Shown here: piece by piece, positions 42,650 to 52,179 of the stretch
Layout: each line of letters begins with the position of its first letter
How positions within the stretch are numbered: position 1 is the stretch's first letter
NCBI RefSeq assembly: GCF_052060015.1
Contig: NZ_JBPODZ010000005.1
Span: forward strand, 186,001-250,000
Source: Arhodomonas sp052060015
GTDB lineage: Bacteria; Pseudomonadota; Gammaproteobacteria; Nitrococcales; Nitrococcaceae
DNA: 64,000 nucleotides
Direction of reading: 5' to 3'
Made by a program: the position numbers and the translations under genes
The notes under the pieces: model-generated
Database searches by the model: none
What the model saw: the letters and a program-made list of their open reading frames with translations, nothing else
Told to the model about the DNA's origin: nothing

Positions 42650-42894
42650 TCAACCCCTGGAACCTAGCAAATGAGCGGCCAAGTGGGCCAGGCCGTGGTT
42701 CGCCCGGAAGGGGCCTTCTCCCCATCGATACGCACGGTCATTCGGCCGTCATGAACGGCCTTCGCTCGATTGTGATGCACCAGCCAGGCTCGGCAGCGTG
42801 GACGTGGTCCCCGGGCGAATCACGGTTGCCGGGTTGACGGCCCGAACTCCGCCGCTCATCTTTTGCCCTTTCGCGTGTTACTGACGGCGTCGGC

Positions 42895-43671
42895 ATGAAG
42901 TGGATTGGCAAGGTCATCGGGGTCGTGCTCGGCTACATGGCCGGCGGGCCCCTGGGTGCCCTGGTGGGGCTCGCTCTGGGGCACTGGTTCGACCGCGGGC
43001 TTGCGCGGGCGCGCATGGCCGCCGGCGGCGGTGACCCCAGGGCGGTGTTCTTTCGCACCACCTTTCAGGTGATGGGTCATATCTGCAAGGCGGACGGCCG
43101 GGTCTCCCAGGCCGAGATCGCCGCCGCCGAGCAGGTGATGACCCGTATGCGGCTCAGCCAGGCGCAGCGCCGCAAGGCCATCGAGTATTTCAACGAGGGC
43201 AAGTCCGAGGACTTCGACCTCGACGCGGCCCTCGCCGCCTTCCGCCGTTCCTGCCGGGGCCGGGTCAACCTGGTGCGTATCTTCCTCGAGATCCAGATCC
43301 AGGCCGCTATGGCCGACGGCGCCCTCGGTGATGCGGAGCAGCAGGTGCTCAAGCGCATCGCCTCGCATTTCGGCATCTCCGAGGCGGACTTCGAGCGCCT
43401 GGTGGCCTTCCTTGCGAGTGGCTACCAGCGCAGCCACGCCACCGAGACCGGGCGGGACCCGTTGCCGGAGGCCTACAAGGAGCTGGGGGTCAGCGAGGAC
43501 GCCAGCGACGCCGAGATAAAGAACGCCTACCGCAAGCTCATGAGCGAGCATCATCCGGACAAGCTGGTGGCCAAGGGCCTGCCCGAGGAGATGATGGAGG
43601 TGGCCAAGGAGCGCACCCAGGAGATCCAGGCCGCCTACGAGACCATCCGCCGCGCCCGCGGCATGAAGTGA
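42895..43671 (+). CDS. djlA: Membrane-anchored co-chaperone DjlA
   Basis: Type III J-domain protein that stimulates DnaK. 258 residues: N-terminal TM with Gly motifs (VIGVVLGYMAGGPLGALVGL), a central TerB-like helical domain (about 50-165; KADGRVSQAEI, MADGALGDAEQ) and a C-terminal J domain (about 185-258) with intact HPD in SEHHPDKLVAKG. Same architecture as E. coli DjlA. It stands alone on the plus strand, converging with the DUF4139 gene. Confidence 0.94.
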   Translation: MKWIGKVIGVVLGYMAGGPLGALVGLALGHWFDRGLARARMAAGGGDPRAVFFRTTFQVMGHICKADGRVSQAEIAAAEQVMTRMRLSQAQRRKAIEYFNEGKSEDFDLDAALAAFRRSCRGRVNLVRIFLEIQIQAAMADGALGDAEQQVLKRIASHFGISEADFERLVAFLASGYQRSHATETGRDPLPEAYKELGVSEDASDAEIKNAYRKLMSEHHPDKLVAKGLPEEMMEVAKERTQEIQAAYETIRRARGMK

Positions 43672-43680
43672 GTGGTCCGA

Positions 43681-44985
43681 TTACTGGCGGACGCGTAGCC
43701 GGTAGTCCAACACTGCCTCGTCGCCAGCCGGGACCGAGAGCTCCCAAACCGCCGCATCGGCCCGGCGGGACACCGGTGCTGCGGAGTGCTCCAAGAGCTC
43801 CCAGTCGCCGTGCATCCGCTCGGTGAGGGTTACCGTCCGCGCCTCCTCGCCGGCGTTTTGCACGGTGATCCGCCAGCCGGCCTCGAAGGCGTTTCCGCCG
43901 AGGCGCTGCCATTCGGTCTGCTCGCGTTCCGCCCGCAGGTCGAAGGCGCTGCCGAGGGCGAGGGAGAAGCCCTCTCCCGGCGGTATATGGCCCACCGGGG
44001 CGACGCCCTGGAGCATGGGGCCGCCCTTGCCACGGTCGATGACCCGCACGCTGCCCGCGGGCAGCGGCCTGAGATGCTCGCCGGTGGGCTCCACACCCAG
44101 GCGGATCCGCACCGGGGGCTCGTTACCGCCGCGGCCCGTGCCGTCGCCCCGGACCTCGTAGTGACGGGTGGTGTCCACCGGTGCGGCGGCGAGTAGCGGC
44201 AGTCTGAGCTGCGCGCCGTCGTCCAGGAGATGGCGGCCGGGCAGGGCGTAGCGGTACCAGTCCCCGGCCTGCTCGGCCTCCGGCATCGTCGCGGCATCCG
44301 CCGTTCGGGCCATTAGTTCCGTGGGGCGCGGGCCGCCGCCGGCATCGTCGCGGATATCGCCGGCCACCAGCGTGATGGCGGCGTCGCGGTAGGTAGCGCC
44401 GCTGGTGTTGCGCAGGGTGGCGTGGCCGGAGAGGCGGTTGCCGTTGGGGTGGAGGTGCAGCGTGTAGTCCGCCTGCCAGTCGAGGCCGTCGGTCAGGTAG
44501 TCCAGGCGCAGGTTGCGGCCGGCCGCGGCGATCACCCGGATGGCGTCCCGCACCGGGAGGCCGTCGCCGGGGAGTGCGATACGCCAGGGCGAGCCCTCGT
44601 CGATCAGCTCCATGTGGTCGTCGACGTGCACCACCGGGGTGCCGCCCTCGAGGCCGAGTAACCGACCCTCCCGCCGGTTACCGTCGTCGTCGATGAGCAG
44701 CACCTCCCGGCCGATCCAATCGGCGAGCAGGCCCTTCCCGCCGGTGCGGCGCAGCGGGTAGGCGCGGCCGGTGTCGTCGGAGACCGACAGGGTCGGGAAC
44801 CGCAGCCCCTCGGGGAGCCCTTCCAAGGACGCCTCGCCCTGCCCTGCCGGTACCGTTGCGGTGGCAGCCACGAGCGCCGCGCCCTCCTGCTGCAGCACCA
44901 GGGCCTCGGTATCCACCTCCATGGCCCCGGCGGCAGCCGCCGGGAGGGCGCTCAGGGCGATGGTGACGGCAATGCTCCGGCGCAT
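43681..44985 (-). CDS. Exported DUF4139-family protein
   Basis: 434 residues with an N-terminal signal peptide (AVTIALSALPAAAAGAME). The rest is beta-rich, with the DUF4139 core visible as LRLDYLTDGLDWQADYTLHL and repeated immunoglobulin-like stretches near the C-terminus (GWRITVQNAGEEARTVTL). No catalytic motif. Function unknown; it is 28 bp after lrgB on the same strand and may be co-transcribed with lrgAB, suggesting an envelope role. Confidence 0.8.
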   Translation of the reverse strand: MRRSIAVTIALSALPAAAAGAMEVDTEALVLQQEGAALVAATATVPAGQGEASLEGLPEGLRFPTLSVSDDTGRAYPLRRTGGKGLLADWIGREVLLIDDDGNRREGRLLGLEGGTPVVHVDDHMELIDEGSPWRIALPGDGLPVRDAIRVIAAAGRNLRLDYLTDGLDWQADYTLHLHPNGNRLSGHATLRNTSGATYRDAAITLVAGDIRDDAGGGPRPTELMARTADAATMPEAEQAGDWYRYALPGRHLLDDGAQLRLPLLAAAPVDTTRHYEVRGDGTGRGGNEPPVRIRLGVEPTGEHLRPLPAGSVRVIDRGKGGPMLQGVAPVGHIPPGEGFSLALGSAFDLRAEREQTEWQRLGGNAFEAGWRITVQNAGEEARTVTLTERMHGDWELLEHSAAPVSRRADAAVWELSVPAGDEAVLDYRLRVRQ

Positions 44986-45013
44986 GGTGTTCCTCCGCTT
45001 CGATGGGTTCGGG

Positions 45014-45736
45014 CTAGCCGCCGGTGAGCCACAGTATCACCGGCACCAGCACGGCGGTAAGCGCGCCGTTGAGACCCATGGCCAGGCCCGAGAAGGCCCC
45101 CGCTGCCTCGCTGTGGGCGAAGGCCCGGGCGGTACCGATGCCATGGGCGGCGACGCCGACGGCGAAGCCCTTGGCTACCGGGTCCCGGAAGCCCAGCAGG
45201 CGCAGCATGGGGATGCCGAGCACGGCACCGGTGATACCGGTGAGGATGACCAGGACCGCGGTGAGCGAGGGCAGGCCACCGATCTGTTCGGCGATGCCCA
45301 TGGCGATGGGGGTGGTCACCGACTTCGGCGCCAGCGAGCGCAGGGTTTCGGCATCCAGGCCCACGGCCCAACCTATGGCCAGGGTGGAGGCGATGGCGGT
45401 GACCGAGCCGATCAGCAGGGCGATGCCGATGGGCAGCCACAGCCGGCGCAACCGGTCCGCCTGGCGATACAGGGGGATGGCCAGAGCCACCGTCGCCGGG
45501 CCGAGGAGAAAGTGGACGAACTGCGCGCCGTCGAAATAGGTTGCGTAGTCCGTTCCAGTGGCGAGTAGCAACAGCACCAGCGCGGTGACGCTGATCAGCA
45601 CCGGGTTGGCCAGGGGCATCTCCCGTGTGCTGCGGAACAACCACTGCGCCGCGGCGTAGATACCGACGGTCACCGTCAGCCACAGCAGCGGCTGTTCGGC
45701 GAGATAGACCCAGATGCGGGTGAGGGCCTCCTCCAT
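45014..45736 (-). CDS. lrgB: LrgB/CidB family membrane protein
   Basis: 240 residues with about seven hydrophobic segments. Signatures: FVHFLLGPATVALAIPLY, APKSVTTPIAMGIAEQIGG and VAAHGIGTARAFAHSE. Members are linked to murein hydrolase control or to export of pyruvate or glycolate in other organisms; the role here is open. It follows lrgA by 2 bp. Confidence 0.92.
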   Translation of the reverse strand: MEEALTRIWVYLAEQPLLWLTVTVGIYAAAQWLFRSTREMPLANPVLISVTALVLLLLATGTDYATYFDGAQFVHFLLGPATVALAIPLYRQADRLRRLWLPIGIALLIGSVTAIASTLAIGWAVGLDAETLRSLAPKSVTTPIAMGIAEQIGGLPSLTAVLVILTGITGAVLGIPMLRLLGFRDPVAKGFAVGVAAHGIGTARAFAHSEAAGAFSGLAMGLNGALTAVLVPVILWLTGG

Positions 45737-45738
45737 GG

Positions 45739-46089
45739 CTACTCCTCCGCCCCCGCACGCCGCATCAACCAGCGAAGCGCACCGGCCGAGACCACCAACG
45801 TGATCGCGGTGCTCGCCAGCACGGTGACGGCCAGGGCGAACCAGTCCTGGGAGACCCGGTGGAGGTGGACCATAATGCCCACCCCGGCGGGGATGAACAG
45901 CAGCGCGAGGTGCTCCAGCAAGCCGGTGGCGAGGCGGTCCAGTGTCGCCGGCACCGCGCCCCGCAAGGCCACGGCCCCGGCAAGCAGCAGCATGCCGAGC
46001 ACCGGGCCCGGCAGTGGCAGCGACAGGCCCCGGGCGATGACCTCACCGGCGAGCTGGAAGGCGAGTAGGGCGAAGAGGGCGGCGATCAT
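45739..46089 (-). CDS. lrgA: LrgA/CidA family holin-like protein
   Basis: 116 residues, four predicted TM helices. Family pattern: LAFQLAGEVIARGLSLPLPG PVLGMLLL (split here) and FIPAGVGIMVHLHRV. Partner of LrgB directly downstream; the pair probably forms one membrane complex. Divergent from the PEBP gene. Confidence 0.92.
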   Translation of the reverse strand: MIAALFALLAFQLAGEVIARGLSLPLPGPVLGMLLLAGAVALRGAVPATLDRLATGLLEHLALLFIPAGVGIMVHLHRVSQDWFALAVTVLASTAITLVVSAGALRWLMRRAGAEE

Positions 46090-46215
46090 GGGTGCGCTTC
46101 TCCCCGTGTGGTCTCCGCTTCAAGGATAGGGGGCGCCGGCTCGGGGGTCATCCCGTTGACCGCCCCGCCCCGCGGCAGTGGAAAATGAACCGCTATGACA
46201 GCAGAGGAGGCGCGA

Positions 46216-46695
46216 ATGCCCTTCGTACTGGAGTCCCCGGAATTCCATCACAACGGCGAGCTCCCGCGACGCTTCACCGGTGACGGCGCGGAGGTATCCC
46301 CGCCGCTCGCCTGGCGCGGCGTCCCAGAGGAGGCGCAGGGTTTGGTGCTGATCATGGAGGACCCGGATGCCCCGGATCCGCTCGCGCCGCGGGAGCGGGT
46401 GACCCACTGGCTGGTCTATAACCTTCCGCCGGGTGACGGGGGGCTGCCCGAGGGGGTCACCGGCGCCGATCTGCCGGAAGGGACCGCCGAGGGGCTCAAC
46501 GACGAGCATGTCGTGGGTTATCTCCCGCCGATGCCGGCGGTGGACCGACACCGCTATTTCTTCCGTCTCTACGCCCTTGCGGCGCCCCTGCCCGTACCCG
46601 ACGCGCCCTATGCCCGCTACGGGCTGGAGCGGGCCATGTCCGGGCTGGTGCTCGCCGAGACCGAGCTCGTCGGCACCTACCGGCGCCCGGAGTAG
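46216..46695 (+). CDS. YbhB/YbcL family PEBP-like protein
   Basis: 159 residues from ATG 46216, chosen because AGGAGG lies 6 bases before it; an ATG 21 bases upstream has no such site. Phosphatidylethanolamine-binding-protein fold: FTGDGAEVSPPLAWRGVPEE, LIMEDPDAPDP and VTHWLVYNLPP match the ligand-site motifs (DPD and HW). HRYFFRLYAL and a C-terminal Leu-rich helix complete the domain. Biochemical role of bacterial members is not settled. A weak TTGACC element is 60 bp upstream. Confidence 0.92.
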   Translation: MPFVLESPEFHHNGELPRRFTGDGAEVSPPLAWRGVPEEAQGLVLIMEDPDAPDPLAPRERVTHWLVYNLPPGDGGLPEGVTGADLPEGTAEGLNDEHVVGYLPPMPAVDRHRYFFRLYALAAPLPVPDAPYARYGLERAMSGLVLAETELVGTYRRPE

Positions 46696-46699
46696 CCCC

Positions 46700-47944
46700 T
46701 CACAACCGGGCCACGAGACGCCGGTACCAAGCCATGGCCCATTCGTGGAGGCCGTCGAACGCCGGTGTTGCCGCCGCGATGACGATGACCAGTGCGACGA
46801 TGGCCAGGATGGTGGCGAGCATGGCGGTGGTGTGGCGTTGCCGCGGGGCGCGTTTCGGCGGCTGCGCTGTCGGCTGCGGTGAGGCGGGCCCGGCGCGCGG
46901 GGGGCGGCTGCCGGCGCCGGGTGTTACCACGTCCGTGAGTACCGGTTCCTTGCCGTAGCCGGGCCCGGGCGGTTCGCTGTCCCGCTCCGGTCGGGGCCGC
47001 GGCGAGGCGAAGGGGTCGGGCTCCACCGACGGCGGGGCCGGGCCGTCGGCTGACTCTGTCGGGGGTTCGGGCTCCGCCCGGGGGGCGTGCAGCGGGGGAG
47101 TGCCCGTTTCGCCACGCTCCGTTACGGCGTCGGCCGCCTCGTCCTCCATCTCGGCAAGTACGCGATGGAGGTGCTCGACGTGGACCTCGTGGCGGGAATC
47201 CGCAAAGGCGTCCAGTAGCAGACGGCCGCCGAGCAGATTGATCCGCCGCGGCACGCCACCGCTGGCGACATGGAGTAGCCGGAATACCGCCTCGGAGATG
47301 GCCGGGTCCCCGTCCCAGCCCGCCCCTTCCAGCCGATAGTGGACATACTTGCGGGTCTGGGCCTCGGTCAGCGGCTCCAGTTGGCAGCTGGCGATAAGCC
47401 GCTGGCGGAACTGCTCCATCTCCGGGCGCTTGAGCAGCTCCCGCAGCGGTGGCTGGCCGAGGAGCACGATCTGCAATAATGGTTGGCCCTGACGGGTGAG
47501 ATTGGTGAGCAGGCGCAGCTCCTCAAGGGCATCCGGCTCCAGATCCTGGGCCTCGTCCACCACCAGCAGGGCCCGACGGCCGCGTTCCGAGCGTTGCTCG
47601 AGATCGCGCTGCAGGGCGGTAAGCAGGGCCGCCTTGTCCCGGCGGCCCGGCTCGATCCCGAACACCGAGGCGGTGAGCCGTAGCAGATCCTCGGCGCCGA
47701 GGCGGGAGGTGACGATCTGGGCGACATCGGTGCCGGCGGGGAGGTTCGCGCAGAGCTGCGCGATCAGGGTGGTCTTGCCGCAACCCGGCGGTCCGGTGAC
47801 CACCACGAACCCCTCGCCGCCCATGAGGCCGTATTCCAGGTAGGCACGGGCCCGCTCGAAGCTCGGATGCCGGAAGACGACCTCCGCGCTGGGGGTAAGC
47901 CGGAACGGATCATGCTCGAGGCCGAAGAAGCGGTGGTACATCAC
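46700..47944 (-). CDS. ExeA/GspA-like AAA ATPase
   Basis: 414 residues (or 413 from the second ATG at 47941). N-terminal AAA domain (residues about 1-270): MYHRFFGLEHDPFRLTP, Walker A GPPGCGKTTLIAQL, Walker B ALLVVDEAQDL, sensor LVLLGQPPLRELL-type, and SGGVPRRINLL. A Pro/Glu-rich linker (about 285-385) leads to one TM (MLATILAIVALVIVIAAA) and a short tail with no peptidoglycan-binding domain, unlike Aeromonas ExeA. No gspB or secretin gene adjoins it, so its partner is unknown. Confidence 0.85.
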   Translation of the reverse strand: MMYHRFFGLEHDPFRLTPSAEVVFRHPSFERARAYLEYGLMGGEGFVVVTGPPGCGKTTLIAQLCANLPAGTDVAQIVTSRLGAEDLLRLTASVFGIEPGRRDKAALLTALQRDLEQRSERGRRALLVVDEAQDLEPDALEELRLLTNLTRQGQPLLQIVLLGQPPLRELLKRPEMEQFRQRLIASCQLEPLTEAQTRKYVHYRLEGAGWDGDPAISEAVFRLLHVASGGVPRRINLLGGRLLLDAFADSRHEVHVEHLHRVLAEMEDEAADAVTERGETGTPPLHAPRAEPEPPTESADGPAPPSVEPDPFASPRPRPERDSEPPGPGYGKEPVLTDVVTPGAGSRPPRAGPASPQPTAQPPKRAPRQRHTTAMLATILAIVALVIVIAAATPAFDGLHEWAMAWYRRLVARL

Positions 47945-48004
47945 CTCGGGACCTTAGTGTGGACGCCGGACAAAGTCGCCAGTCTAGCACCCCCGCGACG
48001 GATA

Positions 48005-48529
48005 CTACGCCCGGCGCTCACCGAGCAGGCAATCCCGGGCCTCGTTCAGCCGGGCGGCGAGGTAGCTTGAGCCGCCCCGGTCCGGATGGCAGCGCTGCAT
48101 CAGCCGGCGGTGGGCGGCGAGGATGTCGGCGCGCTCCGGCTCGCCACTGAGCCCCAGGATCTCCAGGGCGCGTGCCCGGGTCATGGGACCTTCCGGCGGG
48201 GTCTCGCCCGTGCTCGTGCCCGTGGGTCCCGCGCCCGCATCGGCGCCAGCCCCCGCCGTATTGCCGCCGCGCCACTGGCGTAGCAGCCGCGCTACCCAGC
48301 CCGCGTTCAGCAGCAGGGGGGCGAGACGCTGGGCCAGCGCCACCAGCCCCGCCACCGCGGCGGTGATCCAGTGCGCCCGGCCGGTGACCACCAGCGCCAC
48401 CGCGACGATTACCGCGCCGATCACCAGGATCCGCGGCAGGCGCTCGCGCAGGGTCGCCCGCGCCGCCGGCGAGACCCAGAGCACCGCCCCGGTCGCGACC
48501 GCCGCCACCAACAGCAGCTGGATCAGCAC
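48005..48529 (-). CDS. Membrane-anchored J-domain protein
   Basis: 174 residues: two or three hydrophobic segments in the first 75 (LIQLLLVAAVATGAVLWVS, ILVIGAVIVAVALVVTG, WITAAVAGLVALAQRLAPL), a Gly/Ala/Thr linker, then a C-terminal J-like domain with intact HPD (LMQRCHPDRGGSSYLAARL). The Tim14/Pam18-like layout suggests DnaK recruitment at the membrane. It overlaps the upstream small Cys-rich gene by 7 bases. Confidence 0.82.
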   Translation of the reverse strand: MLIQLLLVAAVATGAVLWVSPAARATLRERLPRILVIGAVIVAVALVVTGRAHWITAAVAGLVALAQRLAPLLLNAGWVARLLRQWRGGNTAGAGADAGAGPTGTSTGETPPEGPMTRARALEILGLSGEPERADILAAHRRLMQRCHPDRGGSSYLAARLNEARDCLLGERRA

Positions 48530-48720
48530 GTTGGCCCCTCCTCCGGCGGCAGGCCGTGGGCCTCGCGGATGGCCGCGCAGCGTGCCCGCCAGCGCTCCAG
48601 GCGCCGGTCATAGACGTCGAACACGCAAGGATCGCAGCCGGTGCCGCAGCACTCGTCCAGCTCCGGCTCCCGGGGCGGAGGCGGCATGCGCGGTGGCTTG
48701 CTTGCGGCGTCCTCACTCAT
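48523..48720 (-). CDS. Small Cys-rich oxidoreductase-like protein
   Basis: 65 residues. Pro-rich N-terminus then LDECCGTGCDPCVFDVYDRR with four closely spaced Cys, the pattern of the Oxidored-like (PF09791) N-terminal domain found in proteobacteria and in eukaryotic oxidoreductase-like proteins. Two more Cys follow (RARCAAIR and the C-terminal Cys). It may bind a metal or an Fe-S cluster; not known. Found between tex and the J-domain gene, overlapping the latter. Confidence 0.75.
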   Translation of the reverse strand: MSEDAASKPPRMPPPPREPELDECCGTGCDPCVFDVYDRRLERWRARCAAIREAHGLPPEEGPTC

Positions 48721-48733
48721 CCGCCCAATGATA

Positions 48734-51070
48734 TCAGTCGCTGGCGCCACCGTTGTCCCCTCGCAGGGCGGCGAAGGCGGCGCCCATGGCCGTCTCGGGG
48801 CGTTCCGCTGCCTTGCCGGAGCGGTTGTTGCCGCGGCGCTCGCCCCGGCCCTTTTTGCTGTCGCCGCCGCGTTTGCGCTTCTCCCCGGCCTCGTCGTCCA
48901 GGCGCATGCTGAGCCCGATGCGCCGCCGCTCCAAGTCCACCTCCAGGACCTTGACCCGAACCACGTCGCCGGAGCGGCAGACCTCCCGGGGGTCGCGCAC
49001 GAAGCGTTCGGCCATCGCCGAGATGTGTACCAGCCCATCCTGGTGGACACCGATATCGACGAAGGCCCCGAAGTTGGTCACATTGGTCACCGTCCCCTCC
49101 AGGATCATCCCCGGCTCCAGGTCCTCGGGCCGTTCCACCCCCTCGCGGAAGGTGGCGGTGCGGAACTCCGGGCGCGGGTCCCGGCCGGGCTTCTCCAACT
49201 CGCGGAGGATATCGGTGACCGTCGGTAGCCCGAAGCGGTCGTCTGTGAAGGCCTTGGGGTCCAGGGCGGCGAGGGCGTCGCGGTCGCCGATGAGCGTGTC
49301 GATGGTTTTGCCCGTGTGGGCGAGGATGCGCTCCACCACGGGGTAGGCCTCCGGGTGGACGGCGGAGGCGTCCAGGGGCTGATCGCCGCCGCGGATTCGG
49401 AGGAAGCCCGCCGCCTGTTCGAAGGTCTTCGCGCCGAAGCGCGGGACCTCCAGCAAGGCACGCCGGTTGCGGAAGGGACCGTGGTCGTGGCGGTGGGCCA
49501 CCACGCGGTCGGCGAGGGTTCGGCTGAGTCCTGAGACCCGGGCCAGCAGCTCCGCGGAGGCGGTGTTGAGGTCCACACCCACGGCATTGACGCAGTCCTC
49601 CACCACCGCCTCCAACTTGCGGGCCAGGGCCACCTGGCTTACGTCATGCTGATACTGGCCGACCCCGATGGACTTGGGCTCGATCTTGACCAACTCCGCG
49701 AGTGGGTCCTGCAGGCGCCGGGCGATGGAGACGGCACCGCGCAGGGACACGTCGAGGTCCGGGAACTCCCGTGCCGCGGTCTCGGAGGCGGAGTACACCG
49801 AGGCCCCCGACTCGGAGACCAGCACCGCGGTGGTCCCGGCGCTGGCGTCGTGCTCGCGGCGGAGGTCGGCGGCCAGGCGTTCGGTCTCCCGGGAGGCGGT
49901 GCCGTTGCCGATGGCGAGGAGCTCCACGCCGTGCCGCTCCACCAGTCCGCCCAGGGTGGCGAGGGCATCGCGATGGCGCTTCTGGGGGGCGTGGGGGTAG
50001 ATGGTGGCGGTGTCCACGAGCTTGCCGGTGGGGTCGACCACCGCGACCTTGCAGCCGGTGCGCAGTCCCGGGTCGATGCCCATGACCGTCCGCGCGCCGG
50101 CGGGTGCGGCGAGCAGCAGATCCTGGAGGTTGCGGGCGAAGACCTCGATGGCCTCGGCCTCGGCATTCTCGCGGAGGGTGCCGAGCAGGTCCGTCTCCAG
50201 GCGGGTGAGGAGCTTCACCCGCCAGGTGAAGCGCACCACCTGGGCGAGCCAGTTGTCGGCCGGCCGCCCGCGGTGGCGGATATCGAAGCGCGCGGCGACC
50301 ATGCCCTCCCCCCGGCTGGGATCCTGGGGGCCCTCCTCGAGCTCGTCGGCCATCGCCAGGCGTAGCCGCAGCACCCCCTCGCGCCGACCGCGGAACAGCG
50401 CCAAGGCCCGGTGGGAGGGGATGCCGTGGATGGGCTCGCGGTGGTCGAAATAATCCGAGAACTTCACGCCGTCGGCGCGGCGCTTTTCGTCCACTGCGGA
50501 GACCAGGACCCCTTCCCGCCAGCCGTGCTCGCGCAGCCCCGCGATGAGCTCCGGGTCCTCGGCGAAACGCTCGGCCAGGATGTAGCGGGCCCCTTCCAGG
50601 GCGGCCTCGGTATCGGTGACCCCCGACGCCTCGTTCACGTACCCCGCCGCCGTGGCTTCGGGATCCAGTGCCGGATCGGCGAGCAGGGCATCGACGAGCG
50701 GCTCCAACCCCGCCGCCCGGGCGATCTCTCCGCGGGTGCGCCGCTTCTTCTTGAACGGCAAATAGAGGTCCTCCAGGCGCTGCTTGGTCTCGGCGGCCTC
50801 GATGGAGGAGTGCAGCTCCGCGGTGAGCTTGCCCTGTTCCTTGATCGCGGCGAGGACGGTGGCGCGGCGCTCTTCGAGCTCGCGGAGGTAGGCGAGGCGG
50901 CGTTCGAGCTCGCGGAGCTGCGTGTCGTCGAGGCCGCCGGTGGCCTCCTTGCGGTAGCGGGCGATGAAGGGGACGGTGGCGCCGTCGTCGAGCAGGCGCA
51001 GGGTGGCATCGACCTGGCGCGTGGCGACGCCGAGCTCGCCGGCGATGCGCTCGGGGATGGATTGCGTCAT
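48734..51070 (-). CDS. tex: Transcription accessory protein Tex
   Basis: 778-residue RNA-binding protein. Tex N-terminal helices (residues 1-190), YqgF/RNase H-like domain (about 325-450; VMGIDPGLRTGCKVAVVDPT), helix-hairpin-helix pair (DLNTASAELLARVSGLSRTL, EVPRFGAKTFEQAAGFLRIR) and a C-terminal S1 domain (about 650-720; EGTVTNVTNFGAFVDIGVHQ, DGLVHISAM). A Lys/Arg-rich tail follows, longer than in many homologues. Affects transcription and RNA turnover in other bacteria. Confidence 0.96.
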   Translation of the reverse strand: MTQSIPERIAGELGVATRQVDATLRLLDDGATVPFIARYRKEATGGLDDTQLRELERRLAYLRELEERRATVLAAIKEQGKLTAELHSSIEAAETKQRLEDLYLPFKKKRRTRGEIARAAGLEPLVDALLADPALDPEATAAGYVNEASGVTDTEAALEGARYILAERFAEDPELIAGLREHGWREGVLVSAVDEKRRADGVKFSDYFDHREPIHGIPSHRALALFRGRREGVLRLRLAMADELEEGPQDPSRGEGMVAARFDIRHRGRPADNWLAQVVRFTWRVKLLTRLETDLLGTLRENAEAEAIEVFARNLQDLLLAAPAGARTVMGIDPGLRTGCKVAVVDPTGKLVDTATIYPHAPQKRHRDALATLGGLVERHGVELLAIGNGTASRETERLAADLRREHDASAGTTAVLVSESGASVYSASETAAREFPDLDVSLRGAVSIARRLQDPLAELVKIEPKSIGVGQYQHDVSQVALARKLEAVVEDCVNAVGVDLNTASAELLARVSGLSRTLADRVVAHRHDHGPFRNRRALLEVPRFGAKTFEQAAGFLRIRGGDQPLDASAVHPEAYPVVERILAHTGKTIDTLIGDRDALAALDPKAFTDDRFGLPTVTDILRELEKPGRDPRPEFRTATFREGVERPEDLEPGMILEGTVTNVTNFGAFVDIGVHQDGLVHISAMAERFVRDPREVCRSGDVVRVKVLEVDLERRRIGLSMRLDDEAGEKRKRGGDSKKGRGERRGNNRSGKAAERPETAMGAAFAALRGDNGGASD

Positions 51071-51075
51071 GGGCG

Positions 51076-52179
51076 TCAGGGATCCCTCTGTTGCGGTTCG
51101 TCGTTGTCACCGCTGCGGTAGAGCGCGCTCTGGAGGTAGTGGTCGTGGGCGTGGCGGAGCAGTACCACCACCACCGCCGCCACGGGCAGGGCCAGTAGCA
51201 CCCCGGTGAAGCCGAAGAGCTGGCCGCCGGCGAGCACCGCGAAGATCACCGCCACCGGGTGCAGCCCGATGCGATCACCCACCAGCACCGGCGTGAGCAC
51301 TGTGCCCTCCAGGGTCTGGCCGAGGAGGTAAACCCCCCAGACCAGCAGCAGCGGTATCAGGAAGTCGCTGAACTGAAACATCGCCGCGACGCTGGCCGCG
51401 GTGATGCCGACGATGAAGCCCAGGTAGGGCACGATGTTGGCGAGCCCGGAGAGCAGACCGATGAGCACGGCCAGCTCCAGGCCCACCAGGTACAAGCCGG
51501 TGGCGTAGATCACCCCCAGGGCCAGCATCACCAGGAACTGCCCGCGCAGGAAGGCCGCCACCACCTCGTTGCACTCGGCGGCCAGTGCACTCACCGTCGC
51601 CTCCACCCGCCGGGGCAGCAGCTCGCGGATCCGCGCCATGAGCCGGTCCCAGTCGCGCAGCAGGTAGAAGCCCACCACCGGGATGAGCGCGAGATTGGCC
51701 AGCAACCCCATTAGGGCCAGCCCGGAACGGGTGGCGCGGGCGATGAGGGTGGCCGCCAGGCTGCCGGTGGACTGCCAGTGCTCGGCGATGGCCTCCCGCA
51801 ACGCGGCCACGTCCAGGCGGGAGGCGGAGATACCGAGGTGGCCCTCGATCCACGGCACGGCGGTGCGCTGGAACCAGTCCACGATCTCGGGCAACCGGCG
51901 CACCAGGTAGTCCACCTGATGGGCAAGCAACGGGGTGATGATCACCACCGCGGCGACGATGACGGCCAGCAGCGCCGCGAATACCGCCACCGTTGCCAGG
52001 GTCCGGGAGACGCCCCGTGCCTCCAGGCGGTCGGCGAGTGGATCGCCGATGTAGGCGAGCACCGCCCCGGCCAGGAAGGGCGTGAGTATGGGGCTCAGCA
52101 GGTAGACCAGGGCCGCGCCGAGAACCACCGCGGCGATCAGCGGCCAGGCCTGCCGGTCCCGCAGCCCGCTGCTCAGCAT
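51076..52179 (-). CDS. AI-2E/PerM family membrane protein
   Basis: 367 residues with about eight TM segments. The N-terminal pair (LIAAVVLGAALVYLLSPILT) is followed by a long hydrophilic region (90-150) and the conserved C-terminal half: YLVGLELAVLIGLLSGLANI, VPYLGFIVG, LVGDRIGLHPVAVIFAVLAG. Family members export autoinducer-2, Na+ or unknown solutes; substrate cannot be inferred. It lies 5 bp before tex on the minus strand and is divergent from the MotA-like gene. Confidence 0.88.
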   Translation of the reverse strand: MLSSGLRDRQAWPLIAAVVLGAALVYLLSPILTPFLAGAVLAYIGDPLADRLEARGVSRTLATVAVFAALLAVIVAAVVIITPLLAHQVDYLVRRLPEIVDWFQRTAVPWIEGHLGISASRLDVAALREAIAEHWQSTGSLAATLIARATRSGLALMGLLANLALIPVVGFYLLRDWDRLMARIRELLPRRVEATVSALAAECNEVVAAFLRGQFLVMLALGVIYATGLYLVGLELAVLIGLLSGLANIVPYLGFIVGITAASVAAMFQFSDFLIPLLLVWGVYLLGQTLEGTVLTPVLVGDRIGLHPVAVIFAVLAGGQLFGFTGVLLALPVAAVVVVLLRHAHDHYLQSALYRSGDNDEPQQRDP

